Part shown: one piece after another, positions 1-11,024 of the stretch
Numbering within the stretch: position 1 is the stretch's first letter
Layout of the letters: every line of letters starts with the position of its first letter
Assembly: GCF_047777955.1 (NCBI RefSeq)
Contig: NZ_CP180537.1
Location: 3,658,001 to 3,722,000 of the forward strand
DNA: 64,000 nucleotides
Reading direction: 5' to 3'
Source: Didemnitutus sp047777955
Lineage (GTDB): Bacteria; Verrucomicrobiota; Verrucomicrobiia; Opitutales; Opitutaceae
Translations under genes and position numbers: made by a program
The notes under the pieces: model-generated
What the model was told of the DNA's origin: nothing
Seen by the model: only the letters and a program-made list of their open reading frames with translations
Database searches by the model: none

Positions 1-1
1 G

Positions 2-1549
2 CGGCAGGAGATCTTCGACCTCCACGACGTCGCCGCGGATTTCTACCGGCAGGCCTTCCTCGCGCCCAACGCGCACGGCGCGTGGATCCGCGACTACTGG
101 ACGAAGAACCGCAAGTTCACGCCCGAGCTCGCCGACGAGTTCAAGATCGGCTTCGCCCCCGTCGAGGACCGCGCGCTCGCCGAGGCGCTGATCAAGCGCC
201 GCTTCTCCGACGAGGCGCTGCGCCAGTGCGGCCTGTTCTTCGTGCGCGACGGCGTGCCGGTCACGTCCGCGACCATGCGCCCGCGCTTCCGCGGCCGGCT
301 GATGATCCCGATCCGCGACCACCAGGGCCGCGTCGTCGCGTTCACGGCCCGCCAGCTCGAGCTCACGCCGCAGGACGACCCGTCGCACGAGGCGAAATAC
401 GTCAACTCGCCCGAGACGCCGATTTTCACGAAGAGCAACCTGCTCTTCAACCTCGACCGCGCCCGCACCGCGGCGGGCGACGGTCATCCGTTCGTGATGG
501 TCGAGGGCCAGCTCGATGCGATGCGCTGCTGGAGCGTCGGCCTCAAGACCGCCGTCGCGCCGCAGGGCACGTCGATCACCGACGGCCAGCTGCTGCTGCT
601 GCGCCGCTACCACTCGCAGGTGGAGTGCTTCTTCGACAGCGACGCCGCGGGCCAGAAGGCCGCGCTGCGCTTCCTGCCGCTGGCGCTGAAGGCCGGGCTG
701 GAGGCTCGCTTCCTCATGCTCGCCGGCGCCTCGAAGCTCGACCCCGACCTGCTCTTCCTCGAGCGCGGGCTCGCCGCCTACGACGAGGTGCGCAAGCAGT
801 CGCTCGGCGCGATGGAATTCGCGGTGCGCTCGCTGCTCCCGAACGTCGGCGCCGCCGGCGCCGAGCAGAAGGCGCGCGTCGCGCAGGAACTGTTCGCGAT
901 CATCGCCCAGGCCGAGAGCGAAGTCGCGCGCGCGGGCTTCGTCGCCGAGGTCGCGCAGCTGCTCCGCCTGCCCACGGCCGCGCTCGAGCGCGACCTGCGG
1001 GCCTTCGTTGCCCGCCAGGCCGGCCAGGCACGCTACGCCGCGCCCGCCGGCGGCACGGCGAACGGTGGCGCAGGCGCCGCACCGAAGCCCGCCGCCGACG
1101 CCCAAACCAAGCCCACCGAGGAGCACCTGCTCTATCTTTGCCTGCACCACGAACCGCTCCTGCTCGGCTTGTCGCAACAGCTCCCGCACGACTGGATCGA
1201 CACGGAAACCACCGCCGGCCGGCTCCTGGACCGCGTGCTCGCCGAGGCGCAGCACAACGGCTGGCCAGGCCGCGAGGCCCTGGATCAACTCCTTGAGACA
1301 GAGGAGGAAAAGGCATTGGCGGCCAACCTGCTCTTCGAGGGGCCGGGCGACGAGGATCTGGTGAAGTTCGCCAACGAGGGCCTGCGCGCCCTCCAACGGC
1401 GCTTTCTCGAGCCGCAGCTGAGGCAAATAGAACTTGAAATAGCCTCTCAGGGCACAAATGGTGACGCGCACTTATTTTCACTCTTGAAGCAGCGCGCCGA
1501 AATCATCCGACAGCTCCAAAATTCGCCGAAGCTCATCCTCGCTTCCTGA
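2..1549 (+). CDS. dnaG: DNA primase DnaG, 5' end outside window
   Basis: DNA primase makes the RNA primers used by the replicative polymerase. The reading frame is open from base 2, so only the C-terminal ~515 residues are present; the zinc-binding domain lies upstream of the window. The visible part begins with the end of the N-terminal subdomain (FKIGFAP), continues with GRLMIPIRD and the KYVNSPETPIF motif, and then the Toprim core with VEGQLDAM, APQGTSIT and FDSDAAGQKA, which hold the acidic metal-binding residues. The last ~150 residues form the helicase-interaction region, as expected for DnaG. An internal ATG at 242 is not the true start because the family sequence continues upstream of it. 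rpoD follows 66 bases later, the classical dnaG-rpoD neighbourhood. Confidence 0.95.
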   Translation, partial: RQEIFDLHDVAADFYRQAFLAPNAHGAWIRDYWTKNRKFTPELADEFKIGFAPVEDRALAEALIKRRFSDEALRQCGLFFVRDGVPVTSATMRPRFRGRLMIPIRDHQGRVVAFTARQLELTPQDDPSHEAKYVNSPETPIFTKSNLLFNLDRARTAAGDGHPFVMVEGQLDAMRCWSVGLKTAVAPQGTSITDGQLLLLRRYHSQVECFFDSDAAGQKAALRFLPLALKAGLEARFLMLAGASKLDPDLLFLERGLAAYDEVRKQSLGAMEFAVRSLLPNVGAAGAEQKARVAQELFAIIAQAESEVARAGFVAEVAQLLRLPTAALERDLRAFVARQAGQARYAAPAGGTANGGAGAAPKPAADAQTKPTEEHLLYLCLHHEPLLLGLSQQLPHDWIDTETTAGRLLDRVLAEAQHNGWPGREALDQLLETEEEKALAANLLFEGPGDEDLVKFANEGLRALQRRFLEPQLRQIELEIASQGTNGDAHLFSLLKQRAEIIRQLQNSPKLILAS

Positions 1550-1615
1550 ACGCTGTCCCCCGCGCCCCAACTGCCTCGCCGCCACCTCGTTTCGAGACCG
1601 CACTCATTTTCGCCC

Positions 1616-3652
<2,037 letters not shown>

Positions 3653-3706
3653 ACGCGCAGGTTTGCGCCTTTACTCACCCTTCCCGCAAAGTAGCCTCCG
3701 CTCACC

Positions 3707-3931
3707 ATGTCCCACGTCACTCTCCCTCTCGCCGGGCTCTTCGGTCTCGGCGGTCCCGAGCTGATCCTCATCCTCGTGATCCTGCTGCTGCTCTTCGGCG
3801 GCTCCAAGCTCCCGCAACTCGCCAAGGGCCTCGGCCAGTCCGTGAAGGAGTTCAAGAAGGCCTCCAAGGAGGACGAGGAGGAGGACAAGAAGCCCGCCGC
3901 GAAGTCCGAGACCAAGCCGGGCAACAACTGA
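3707..3931 (+). CDS. tatA: Twin-arginine translocase subunit TatA/E
   Basis: Small single-span component of the Tat pathway, which exports folded proteins across the inner membrane. The 74-residue protein has a short N-terminus, a hydrophobic helix at residues ~15-32 (PELILILVILLLLFGG), the family hinge GGSKLPQLAKGLG and an amphipathic helix with SVKEFKKA, ending in an acidic/lysine-rich tail. Length and motif order fit TatA. No tatB or tatC is present in the window, so the gene is either alone or the other subunits are elsewhere. A terminator follows. Confidence 0.93.
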   Translation: MSHVTLPLAGLFGLGGPELILILVILLLLFGGSKLPQLAKGLGQSVKEFKKASKEDEEEDKKPAAKSETKPGNN

Positions 3932-3957
3932 GCGAGCCTTCCTCGCCGCCCCTTTCC

Positions 3958-3985
3958 AGCGCGCCCTCCGGCGCGCTTTTTATTT
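3958..3985 (+). terminator. Rho-independent terminator after tatA
   Basis: Perfect 8-bp stem (AGCGCGCC / GGCGCGCT) at 3958-3965 and 3970-3977 with a 4-base loop, followed by a T-rich stretch at 3977-3985. It lies between tatA and the convergent antiporter gene. Confidence 0.8.
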
Positions 3986-4050
3986 CCCCACTCCGCGCTC
4001 GCGCCTTCGGGCCGAAACCGTCCGCACCGGCGGCATGTCGCTCCGTCCGC

Positions 4051-6336
4051 CTACGCCGTCCCCTCGCGGGCCCAGGCCTTGAAGGCCGCGATCTGGTCCG
4101 GGCTGCCGAGCACGAGCACGTCGTCGCGCGGCAGCAGCTTTTCGTCGCCCCCCGGGTTCAGGATGCGCAGGCCGCCGCGGTGGATGCCCGCCACCTGCAC
4201 GCCGCAATGCCGAGTCGGCGCCAGCTCGGCCAGCGTCCGGCCGGCCAGCTTGCTGTCGAGGGGCAGCTCGCACGTCTCCATGCGCACCTCGTCGAAATGC
4301 GAGAACGCCTGCTCGCCCGCCACCCCGAGCAGGAACGCCTTGCCCGCCGCGGTCTGCTTCGGATCGCCGAGCAGCAGGATCTTGTCGCGCGGATACAGCG
4401 CGGTGTCGGGCGACGGGTTGCCCACCATCACGCCCTGCCGCTCGATCCCGGCCACGACCACGCCGAACCGCGCCCGCAGCGCCAGCTCGCCGAGCGTGCG
4501 CCCGCGCACGTCCGCCTGGTCGGGCAGCACGCACTCGGTCAGCCCGAGGTGCCACTCGCTGTGCTGGGCCAGCCACGGCGCCGCCGTGCCGGTGAACTTC
4601 TCGTCGTTCTGCACGATGCGGTCCTGCAGCTCCGTCTCGACCACGCTGTGCCAGTAAACCAGTTTCTGCCGCGCGAAGACGACCACTGCCGCCGCGAGCA
4701 GCACCGCCACCACCGGCACCCAGCGGCCCATCACGCCGATCGGCATCACCGCGCTCAGCCAGACGAAGAGCACGATGCCCGCCACGACCTTGAGGCCCGT
4801 CTCCACCATGGGCCGGAGCTTGGCCACGTTCGCCTGGCCCGCCGTCGTCACCTCCGAGTAGAGCAGCGCGAGCGCCGAGACGTTGCGCCAGATCGCGATC
4901 AGCGGCGCGAGCACGACGACCGCCAGGCCGCTCCAGAAGATCACGCGCGGCGCGCTCGGGAAAAGCTTCTCCCCCGGGATCCACGGCAGCGCCGCGTCGA
5001 GCAGGCTCTCGGCGAACGACAGCAGCCCGGTGACGAGCAGCATCTCGACGAAGATCTGGATCAGGCGCCTACGGCTGAGCTGCCAGAGCAGGTTCTTCTT
5101 CTGCCGCGCCATCAGGCGCTCGAGCCACTGCCGGTAGTAGCCCAGCCAGTCCTCGAGCCATTTCGGCTGCCGGCCCTCGATCCACTCGCCGAGGCGCGGC
5201 GCGCGCCGCATCAGCACCGGCGCCGCCAGGGTCGTCAGCAGCGAGACCCCCACCGCCACCGCCTGGAACTCCGGCACCATCACCCCGGCCGCGATGCCGA
5301 GCTGCGCGATGATGAAGGAGAACTCGCCCAGCGCCGTCGCCGAGACGCCCACCCGGACCGCGTCGCGCGTCGCCGCGCCGGTCACCATCAGGCCGACCGA
5401 CACCGCCAGCGTGCGCCCGAGCAGCGCCACGACCGCGAGCAGCAGCACCAGCCACCAGAGGTGCGCCGCGGCCTTCAAATTGATCATCATGCCGATCGCC
5501 ACGAAGAACACCGCGCTGAACACGTCGCGCATGCCCTCGAAGGCGCGATCGACCTGCGTGCGGTGTGGCGTCTCCGCCACGATCGCCCCGAGCAGGAACG
5601 CCCCGAGCGCGAGCGAGAAGCCCGCCCGCTGCGCCAGGATCGCGAGCATGAACAGCAGGCCGGCCGTCATGATCGTCATCAGCTCGGCGTCCGCCGTCAG
5701 GGTGAGCTTTTTCAGCACCCACGGCACCAGCAGCAGCCCGCCGACGCTCGCCAGCACGATGAAGCCGCCGAGCAGCCCGACCGTCTCGCCCATCGCCTCC
5801 GGCGCCCCGCTGGCGGAGATGAGCGAGTTGAGGATGGCCAGCATCACCACCGCCACGATGTCCTCGAGCACCGACACGCCCATCGCGAGCTGACCGGCCT
5901 TCTCGTGCGTCGCGCCGAGGTCCTGCAGCACCTTGCTGATGATCGCCGAGGACGACACCATCAGCATCGCCGCGAGGAACACCGTCTGCACCGGCGGCCA
6001 GCCGAGCCCGGCCCCCACCGCCCGCGCGATCGAATACATCAGAAAGGCGCCCACGAACGTCGCCACCACCAGCGACAGCCCGAGCCGCCGCAGCTTGCGC
6101 AGGCTGAGCTTCATGCCGATCGAGAACATCAGGAACACCAGCCCCACCTGGGCCAGCGTCTCGATCCGCCCGGCATTCGACACGAGCGAGAACGGCGGCG
6201 TGTAGGGACCGATCACCATGCCCGCCGCCAGGTAACCCACCACCACCGACAAGCCCACGCGATGGCACAGCCAGCCGACGAGGCCGGCGATGAGCATCAC
6301 GATGGCGAGGTCCTGGACGAATTCCGTGCCGTGCAT
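4051..6336 (-). CDS. Kef/YbaL-type monovalent cation:proton antiporter with two RCK_C domains
   Basis: Inner-membrane CPA2-family antiporter, 761 residues. The first ~390 residues are a hydrophobic exchanger domain with ~12 predicted membrane spans (VGYLAAGMVIGPYTPP, LVFLMFSIGMKLSLRKL, SLALGAFLLGAIVAET). A second hydrophobic block with a charged linker follows at ~430-590. Residues ~596-683 and ~684-761 are two similar TrkA_C (RCK_C)-like domains, each with the pattern RTLxEL...V.AGI.R.G....NP. An upstream in-frame start at 6519 would add 61 poorly hydrophobic residues and overlap mreB, so I chose the ATG at 6336 (MHGTEFVQDL). A classical nucleotide-binding TrkA_N fold was not recognised, so the regulatory ligand is unclear. 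Confidence 0.88.
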   Translation of the reverse strand: MHGTEFVQDLAIVMLIAGLVGWLCHRVGLSVVVGYLAAGMVIGPYTPPFSLVSNAGRIETLAQVGLVFLMFSIGMKLSLRKLRRLGLSLVVATFVGAFLMYSIARAVGAGLGWPPVQTVFLAAMLMVSSSAIISKVLQDLGATHEKAGQLAMGVSVLEDIVAVVMLAILNSLISASGAPEAMGETVGLLGGFIVLASVGGLLLVPWVLKKLTLTADAELMTIMTAGLLFMLAILAQRAGFSLALGAFLLGAIVAETPHRTQVDRAFEGMRDVFSAVFFVAIGMMINLKAAAHLWWLVLLLAVVALLGRTLAVSVGLMVTGAATRDAVRVGVSATALGEFSFIIAQLGIAAGVMVPEFQAVAVGVSLLTTLAAPVLMRRAPRLGEWIEGRQPKWLEDWLGYYRQWLERLMARQKKNLLWQLSRRRLIQIFVEMLLVTGLLSFAESLLDAALPWIPGEKLFPSAPRVIFWSGLAVVVLAPLIAIWRNVSALALLYSEVTTAGQANVAKLRPMVETGLKVVAGIVLFVWLSAVMPIGVMGRWVPVVAVLLAAAVVVFARQKLVYWHSVVETELQDRIVQNDEKFTGTAAPWLAQHSEWHLGLTECVLPDQADVRGRTLGELALRARFGVVVAGIERQGVMVGNPSPDTALYPRDKILLLGDPKQTAAGKAFLLGVAGEQAFSHFDEVRMETCELPLDSKLAGRTLAELAPTRHCGVQVAGIHRGGLRILNPGGDEKLLPRDDVLVLGSPDQIAAFKAWAREGTA

Positions 6337-6455
6337 GCAGCGCCCGCGCGGGGCATGGCCAACACGCGGCCAAATCCACCCCGCGTCAAGCTTCCGCCAT
6401 GTCCCGAGCGCGCTTCCGACCCCGCCCAAACCTCCGCCGCTCAACGGCTTTGGTT

Positions 6456-6485
6456 TTGACAATTTCGCTCGCACGCGGCTTTGAT
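6456..6485 (+). promoter_or_regulatory. Candidate sigma-70 promoter for mreB
   Basis: Consensus -35 TTGACA at 6456-6461, an 18-base spacer and a weaker -10 TTTGAT at 6480-6485, ending 22 bases before the mreB ATG. It sits in an A/T-richer patch of the divergent intergenic region between the antiporter and mreB. Inferred from sequence only. Confidence 0.4.
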
Positions 6486-6507
6486 TCGGAAACCCTGCTA
6501 CCGCGAC

Positions 6508-7533
6508 ATGTTCAACCAACTGCTGGGACTTTTTTCCAACGACATCGGCATCGACCTAGGCACCGCGAACACCCTCGTCTACGTGAAGGACAAGGGCATC
6601 GTCCTGCGTGAGCCGTCCGTCGTCGCGGTCCACACCGGCAGCCGCAAGGTCCTCGCCGTCGGCGACGAGGCGAAGAAGATGCTCGGCCGCACGCCGGGTA
6701 ACATCACCGCCATCCGCCCGATGAAGGACGGCGTCATCGCCGACTTCGACATCACCGAGGCGATGCTGCGCTACTTCATCAAGAAGGTGCACAACAACTC
6801 CAAGGTCGTCTCGCCGCGCGTCGTCGTCGCCATCCCCTCCGGCATCACCGAGGTCGAGAAGCGCGCCGTGAAGGAGTCCGCCACGCACGCCGGCGCCCGC
6901 GAGGTCATCACCATCCTCGAGCCCATGGCCGCCGCGCTCGGCGTCGGCCTGCCGGTCGACGAACCGGCCGCGAACATGATCGTCGACATCGGCGGCGGCA
7001 CCACGGAGATCGCGATCATTTCGCTCTCCGGCATCGTCTTTTCGAAATCCATCCGCGTCGCCGGCGACGAGCTCGACCTCGCCATCATCAATTACATGAA
7101 GCGGGCCTACAACCTCCTCATCGGCGAGCGCACGGCGGAAGAGATCAAGATGACCATCGGCTCCGCCTACCCGCTCGACCAGGAGCTCTCGATGGAGGTC
7201 AAGGGCCGCGACTCCGTCGCCGGCCTGCCGAAGACGATCCACATCACCTCCCAGGAAATCCGCGAGGCCCTCGCCGACACCATCGCCGCCATCGTCGAGG
7301 CCGTGCGCGCCGCCCTCGAGCGCTGCCCGCCGGAACTCTCCGCCGACCTCGTCGACCGCGGCTTCGTCATGGCCGGCGGCGGCTCGCTCATCCGCGGCAT
7401 CGACAAGCTCCTTTCCGAAAAAACCGGCCTGCCCGTCACCGTCTCGGACGACCCGCTCTCCGCCGTCGCCAACGGCACCGGCGTCTTCCTGAACAACATC
7501 GACGAGCTCTACCGCATCGCGGCGGACTTCTGA
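6508..7533 (+). CDS. mreB: Rod shape-determining actin homologue MreB
   Basis: Bacterial actin that guides elongation-phase wall synthesis at the inner membrane. The 341-residue protein has the actin-fold nucleotide motifs in order: GIDLGTANT near the N-terminus (phosphate 1), VDIGGGTTE in the middle (phosphate 2) and MAGGGSLIRG near the C-terminus (adenosine). The ATG at 6508 (MFNQLLGLF) gives the usual amphipathic N-terminus; an in-frame TTG at 6481 would add nine residues and is less likely. First gene of mreB-mreC-mreD-PBP2. Confidence 0.97.
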   Translation: MFNQLLGLFSNDIGIDLGTANTLVYVKDKGIVLREPSVVAVHTGSRKVLAVGDEAKKMLGRTPGNITAIRPMKDGVIADFDITEAMLRYFIKKVHNNSKVVSPRVVVAIPSGITEVEKRAVKESATHAGAREVITILEPMAAALGVGLPVDEPAANMIVDIGGGTTEIAIISLSGIVFSKSIRVAGDELDLAIINYMKRAYNLLIGERTAEEIKMTIGSAYPLDQELSMEVKGRDSVAGLPKTIHITSQEIREALADTIAAIVEAVRAALERCPPELSADLVDRGFVMAGGGSLIRGIDKLLSEKTGLPVTVSDDPLSAVANGTGVFLNNIDELYRIAADF

Positions 7534-7584
7534 TCCACCGGAACGTCACCGCCATGGACGTTCCCCTGAGCCCGTGCGATTTTC

Positions 7585-7660
7585 TGGAGGCGGGGCCATC
7601 AGCCCCGCGGGTTATCAGGTTCGCTGCTCGCTTCTCGCGGGGCTGATGGCCCCGCCTCCA
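7585..7660. repeat. REPIN-like inverted repeat A (mreB-mreC gap)
   Basis: Perfect 25-bp inverted repeat: arms at 7585-7609 and 7636-7660, 26-base spacer. Each arm starts TGGAGGCGGGGCCATC and itself contains a small hairpin (GCGGGGC / GCCCCGC). The arms are identical to those of the element at 23771-23846, while the spacers differ. It fills most of the space between mreB and mreC and could attenuate or stabilise the transcript. Confidence 0.9.
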
Positions 7661-7677
7661 CCGAGAAATCTTCCGCC

Positions 7678-8514
7678 GTGCAACACCACCGCTTCGATCA
7701 GGCCCGCCCCTTCGCCACGCTCGGCGTCGTCCTGCTCGCGTGGGTGCTGCTCCCGCTCGCGGTGAAGTCGTTCACCCGCGTCACCTTTTTCGAGCTGCAG
7801 GCCCCGTTCACCGCCGCGCAGTCCTACGTGACCGACCTGCAGGAGTTCTGGGCGCTGCGCGCGCGCCCGAAGAACGAGATCATCGAGGCCGGGCGCGACC
7901 TCGCCCGCCTCAACGCCGCCTACGAGCTGCGCCTCCAGGAGAACGAGCAGCTCCACGCCGAGATCCTCCGCCTCGAGAACCTCCTCAAGCTCCCGCCGCT
8001 GCCCGCCCACCGCCTCGAGCCCGCGCGCGTGGCCAAGCGCGACTTCACCGCCTGGTGGCAGCGCCTCGTCATCCGCAAGGGCCGCAACTACGGCATCCCC
8101 GTCGGCGCCCCGGTCGTCTTCGTCGGCGGCGTCGTCGGCCGCGTCGTCGAGGTCCACGCCTACACCGCCGTGGTCGACCTCGTCTCCAGCCCGACCTTCC
8201 GCATCGCCGCCAGCGCCGAGGGCGACAACCGCCCGATCTCCTACCAGGGCGGCATCAACGACGCCTTCAAGACCCCGCGCGGCACGGTCGAGTTCGTCCC
8301 GACCGACATCTCCGCCTCGTCCAACCAGCCGCGCCGCCTCGTCACCTCCGGACTCGGCGGCGTCTTCCCCGCCGGCCTCACCATCGGCGACATCACGCGC
8401 CTCGAGCCGTCGACCGACGGGCTGTTCTCCACCGGCGAGGTCCTGCTCGACAACCGCCTGGGCGCCCTGAGCGAGGTCACCGTGCTCATTCCGATCTCGC
8501 AGGAGGCGCCGTGA
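7678..8514 (+). CDS. mreC: Rod shape-determining protein MreC
   Basis: Bitopic envelope protein that links MreB/MreD and PBP2 in the elongasome. It has 278 residues. One membrane helix lies at ~13-30 (GVVLLAWVLLPLAV), a coiled coil at ~65-105 (NAAYELRLQENEQLHAEILRL in two heptad-rich parts), then the periplasmic beta domain with VIRKGRNYGIPVGAPVV and VVGRVVEV. The GTG at 7678 is used; it follows repeat A by 17 bases. The TGA overlaps the mreD start. Confidence 0.93.
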   Translation: MQHHRFDQARPFATLGVVLLAWVLLPLAVKSFTRVTFFELQAPFTAAQSYVTDLQEFWALRARPKNEIIEAGRDLARLNAAYELRLQENEQLHAEILRLENLLKLPPLPAHRLEPARVAKRDFTAWWQRLVIRKGRNYGIPVGAPVVFVGGVVGRVVEVHAYTAVVDLVSSPTFRIAASAEGDNRPISYQGGINDAFKTPRGTVEFVPTDISASSNQPRRLVTSGLGGVFPAGLTIGDITRLEPSTDGLFSTGEVLLDNRLGALSEVTVLIPISQEAP

Positions 8515-9044
8515 GGTCCCGCGACATCCGCTGGCTGCTGGTGCTGCTCGCGAACCTCCTGCTGATCTGGCTGGCGGGGCTCGCCAACCATTACCTCGCG
8601 CCCTTCGCGATCTCGCTCTACCTCGCCGGCCTGTTCGTGCCCTACTCCGCCCTGCGCCTCGACTACCGCCACGGCTTCACCGCCACCGCCCTGACCGGCC
8701 TGGCCTACGACGCGCTCACGCCCGCGCCGTTCGGCACGCACCTCGTGCTGCTCGGCCTCGTCCACGCCGTGCTGCTCTACGGCCGGCGCCGCTTCCCGCG
8801 CGAGGAGCCGATCTTCGCCACCGTCGTCGCGCTGCTCGCCAACCTCTTCCTCGTCCTCGCGCTCACCACGCTCCTGATCGGCGAGAATCCCCACCCCGCC
8901 AACGCCTGGCTCCGCGTCTTCGCCGACCTGATCGCCTCCCAGCTCGTCATCGGCCTGGTCACGCCGTGGTTCATGGCCCTGAACGCCCAGCTCCTCGCCT
9001 GCGCACGCCTCGACCCCGAGTCGGGCCGGCGGGTGGAGCTTTGA
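8511..9044 (+). CDS. mreD: Rod shape-determining protein MreD
   Basis: Integral membrane elongasome component, 177 residues with about five hydrophobic spans (WLLVLLANLLLIWLAG, LYLAGLFVPYSAL, THLVLLGLVHAVLLYG, VVALLANLFLVLALTTLL, ASQLVIGLVTPWFM). The GTG at 8511 overlaps the mreC stop codon as GTGA, and an AGGAGG at 8501-8506 precedes it with 4-base spacing, which fixes the start. Recognition rests on hydrophobicity, size and position between mreC and the PBP2 gene, since MreD sequences are weakly conserved. Confidence 0.88.
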   Translation: MRSRDIRWLLVLLANLLLIWLAGLANHYLAPFAISLYLAGLFVPYSALRLDYRHGFTATALTGLAYDALTPAPFGTHLVLLGLVHAVLLYGRRRFPREEPIFATVVALLANLFLVLALTTLLIGENPHPANAWLRVFADLIASQLVIGLVTPWFMALNAQLLACARLDPESGRRVEL

Positions 9045-9074
9045 TTTTTCCCCGCGCCGCGCTTTGTTGCCGCT

Positions 9075-11024
9075 GTGAGCTCCGCCCCGATCGAAACCCA
9101 CGCCGCGCGCAACCCGCGCCTGCTCGCCTTCTACGGCCTCGTGGCGCTGCTCGTCCTCGTGCTCATCGCCGGCGTCGGCTACCAGCAGCTGTTCCAGAGC
9201 TGGAAGAACTCCGAGGAGGAGCGCATCCAGAGCCAGCGCCGCATCATCGTGCCCGGTCCGCGCGGCAACATCTACGACCGCGAGGGCCGCGTCCTCGTCG
9301 GCAACCGCGCCCGCTTCTCCGTCGTGCTCAACCTCGCCGACCTCCGGCCCGAGCTGCGCACCGAATACCGCCGCGTCGTCGAGAACTACCGCAAGTTCCC
9401 CAAGGAGGAGCGCCCCACCGGCGACCAGCTCGCCCGCATCGCCCGCCAGGCCGTCGCCCAGCGCTACCTCGACCAGATCAACGGCATCCTCGCCCGCCGC
9501 GAGCAGGTGAAGCCGCGCGACCTCGACCGCCATTTCAACCAGACGCTCCTGCTGCCCTACACGCTGCTCGACGACCTCTCGCCCGAGGAATACGCCCGCC
9601 TCGTCGAGCGCCTGCCGGTCAACTCGCCGCTGCAGGTCTACGCCTCCAGCGTGCGGCATTACCCCTACGGCAGCGCCGCCGCCCACGTCCTGGGCTACGT
9701 CGGCATCGACAACGACCCCGAGGCCGAGGACTTCGGCAGCGACGACCTGCTCACCTTCAAGATGAAAGGCGCCTTCGGCCGCGACGGCCTGGAGAAGCGC
9801 TTCGACGCCCTCCTCCAGGGCCAGGCCGGCGGCGCCATCTACCGCGTCGACCCCGCCGGCTACAAAATCAATCCTCCGCTCGAGAAAAAGGCGCCCAAGC
9901 AGGGCCAGAACCTCACCACGTCCATCGACATCGACCTCCAGCAGGCGGCCGAGGAGACCATCGGCGACCGCACCGGCGCCGCCGTGGCGATCGATGTCCG
10001 CACCGGCGAGGTCCTCGTCATGGCGTCCAAGCCCGACTACGACCTGAACAAGTTCGTCCCGCGTCTCTCGAGCGCCTACGCGGAGGAGATCAAGACCAAG
10101 GGCGCGTGGTTCAACCAGGCCATGAACGGCCTCTACCCGCCGGGCTCGACCTTCAAGATCCTCACCACCATCGCCGCCCTCGAGCGCGCCGCCATCGTGC
10201 CCGACCGCCCGATCACCTTCTGCGACGGCACCGTGCAGATTGGCGGCCGCACGTTCTACTGCGACAACGGCCGCGGCCACCACGGCCACGTGACGCTGGC
10301 CGACGCCATCGCCTACAGCTGCGACGTCTACTACTACGAGGCCGGCCGCCTGACCACGCCCGACGGCATCGCCGAGGAAGCGCGCAAGTTCCACTTCGGC
10401 CAGAAGACCGGCATCGAGCTGCCGGCCGAGACCGGCAGCTCCCTCGTGCCCGACCCGGCGTGGAAAAAATCGCGCAAGAACGAGGCGTGGTTCGGCGGCG
10501 ACACCGCTAACTACTCCATCGGCCAGGGCTTCCTCCTCGTCTCCCCGCTCCAGATGGCGTGCTTCACCGCCTCCGTCGCGCGCAACGAGCTCTACACCAT
10601 CCCCACTCTCATCCACCGCGACAACGCCCCGACGCAGCGCGCCCCGTCCATCGGCCTCTCCGCGCACGAGCGCGACGCGATCGTCACCGGCATGATCGGC
10701 ACCACCACCTACGGCACCGCCTCGATCATCACCAAGGGCCCCTACAAGGTCCCCGGCATCGACATCGCGGGCAAGACCGGCACCGCGCAGAAGGACGTCT
10801 ACGAGGACGGAAAATTCAAGGGGAAGATCAACATCGCCTGGTTCATCTGCTTCGCCCCGGCGGAGCACCCCGAGATCGCCATCGCCGTCGCGCTCGAGGG
10901 CGACACCATCGGCGAGACCTACGGCGGCGGCCTCAACGCCGCGCCCGTCGCCAACGCGATCATCCGGAAATACGTCGAGAAGAAGACCGCCGTTTCGACG
11001 AAGCCCGATTTCAAAGTGAAGTGA
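9075..11024 (+). CDS. mrdA: Penicillin-binding protein 2 (peptidoglycan transpeptidase)
   Basis: Class B PBP of the elongasome that cross-links peptidoglycan during side-wall growth; 649 residues, anchored by one N-terminal helix at ~17-37. The dimerisation domain contains the typical RGNIYDREG. Catalytic motifs of the transpeptidase domain are SxxK at ~357-360 (PPGSTFK), SxD-type SCD at ~415 and KTG at ~567 (GKTGTAQ). The GTG at 9075 is used as start. It closes the mre operon; no rodA is visible next to it. Its last 14 bases overlap the convergent transglutaminase gene. Confidence 0.96.
   Translation: MSSAPIETHAARNPRLLAFYGLVALLVLVLIAGVGYQQLFQSWKNSEEERIQSQRRIIVPGPRGNIYDREGRVLVGNRARFSVVLNLADLRPELRTEYRRVVENYRKFPKEERPTGDQLARIARQAVAQRYLDQINGILARREQVKPRDLDRHFNQTLLLPYTLLDDLSPEEYARLVERLPVNSPLQVYASSVRHYPYGSAAAHVLGYVGIDNDPEAEDFGSDDLLTFKMKGAFGRDGLEKRFDALLQGQAGGAIYRVDPAGYKINPPLEKKAPKQGQNLTTSIDIDLQQAAEETIGDRTGAAVAIDVRTGEVLVMASKPDYDLNKFVPRLSSAYAEEIKTKGAWFNQAMNGLYPPGSTFKILTTIAALERAAIVPDRPITFCDGTVQIGGRTFYCDNGRGHHGHVTLADAIAYSCDVYYYEAGRLTTPDGIAEEARKFHFGQKTGIELPAETGSSLVPDPAWKKSRKNEAWFGGDTANYSIGQGFLLVSPLQMACFTASVARNELYTIPTLIHRDNAPTQRAPSIGLSAHERDAIVTGMIGTTTYGTASIITKGPYKVPGIDIAGKTGTAQKDVYEDGKFKGKINIAWFICFAPAEHPEIAIAVALEGDTIGETYGGGLNAAPVANAIIRKYVEKKTAVSTKPDFKVK

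Noticed and set aside
6337..6519. Longer N-terminus for the Kef-type antiporter (start 6519)
   Set aside because: It would overlap mreB and its promoter and adds non-conserved, non-hydrophobic sequence.
8241..10868. An 875-codon minus-strand frame opposite mreC-mreD-PBP2
   Set aside because: Spans three genuine genes and has only the composition expected of an antisense shadow.
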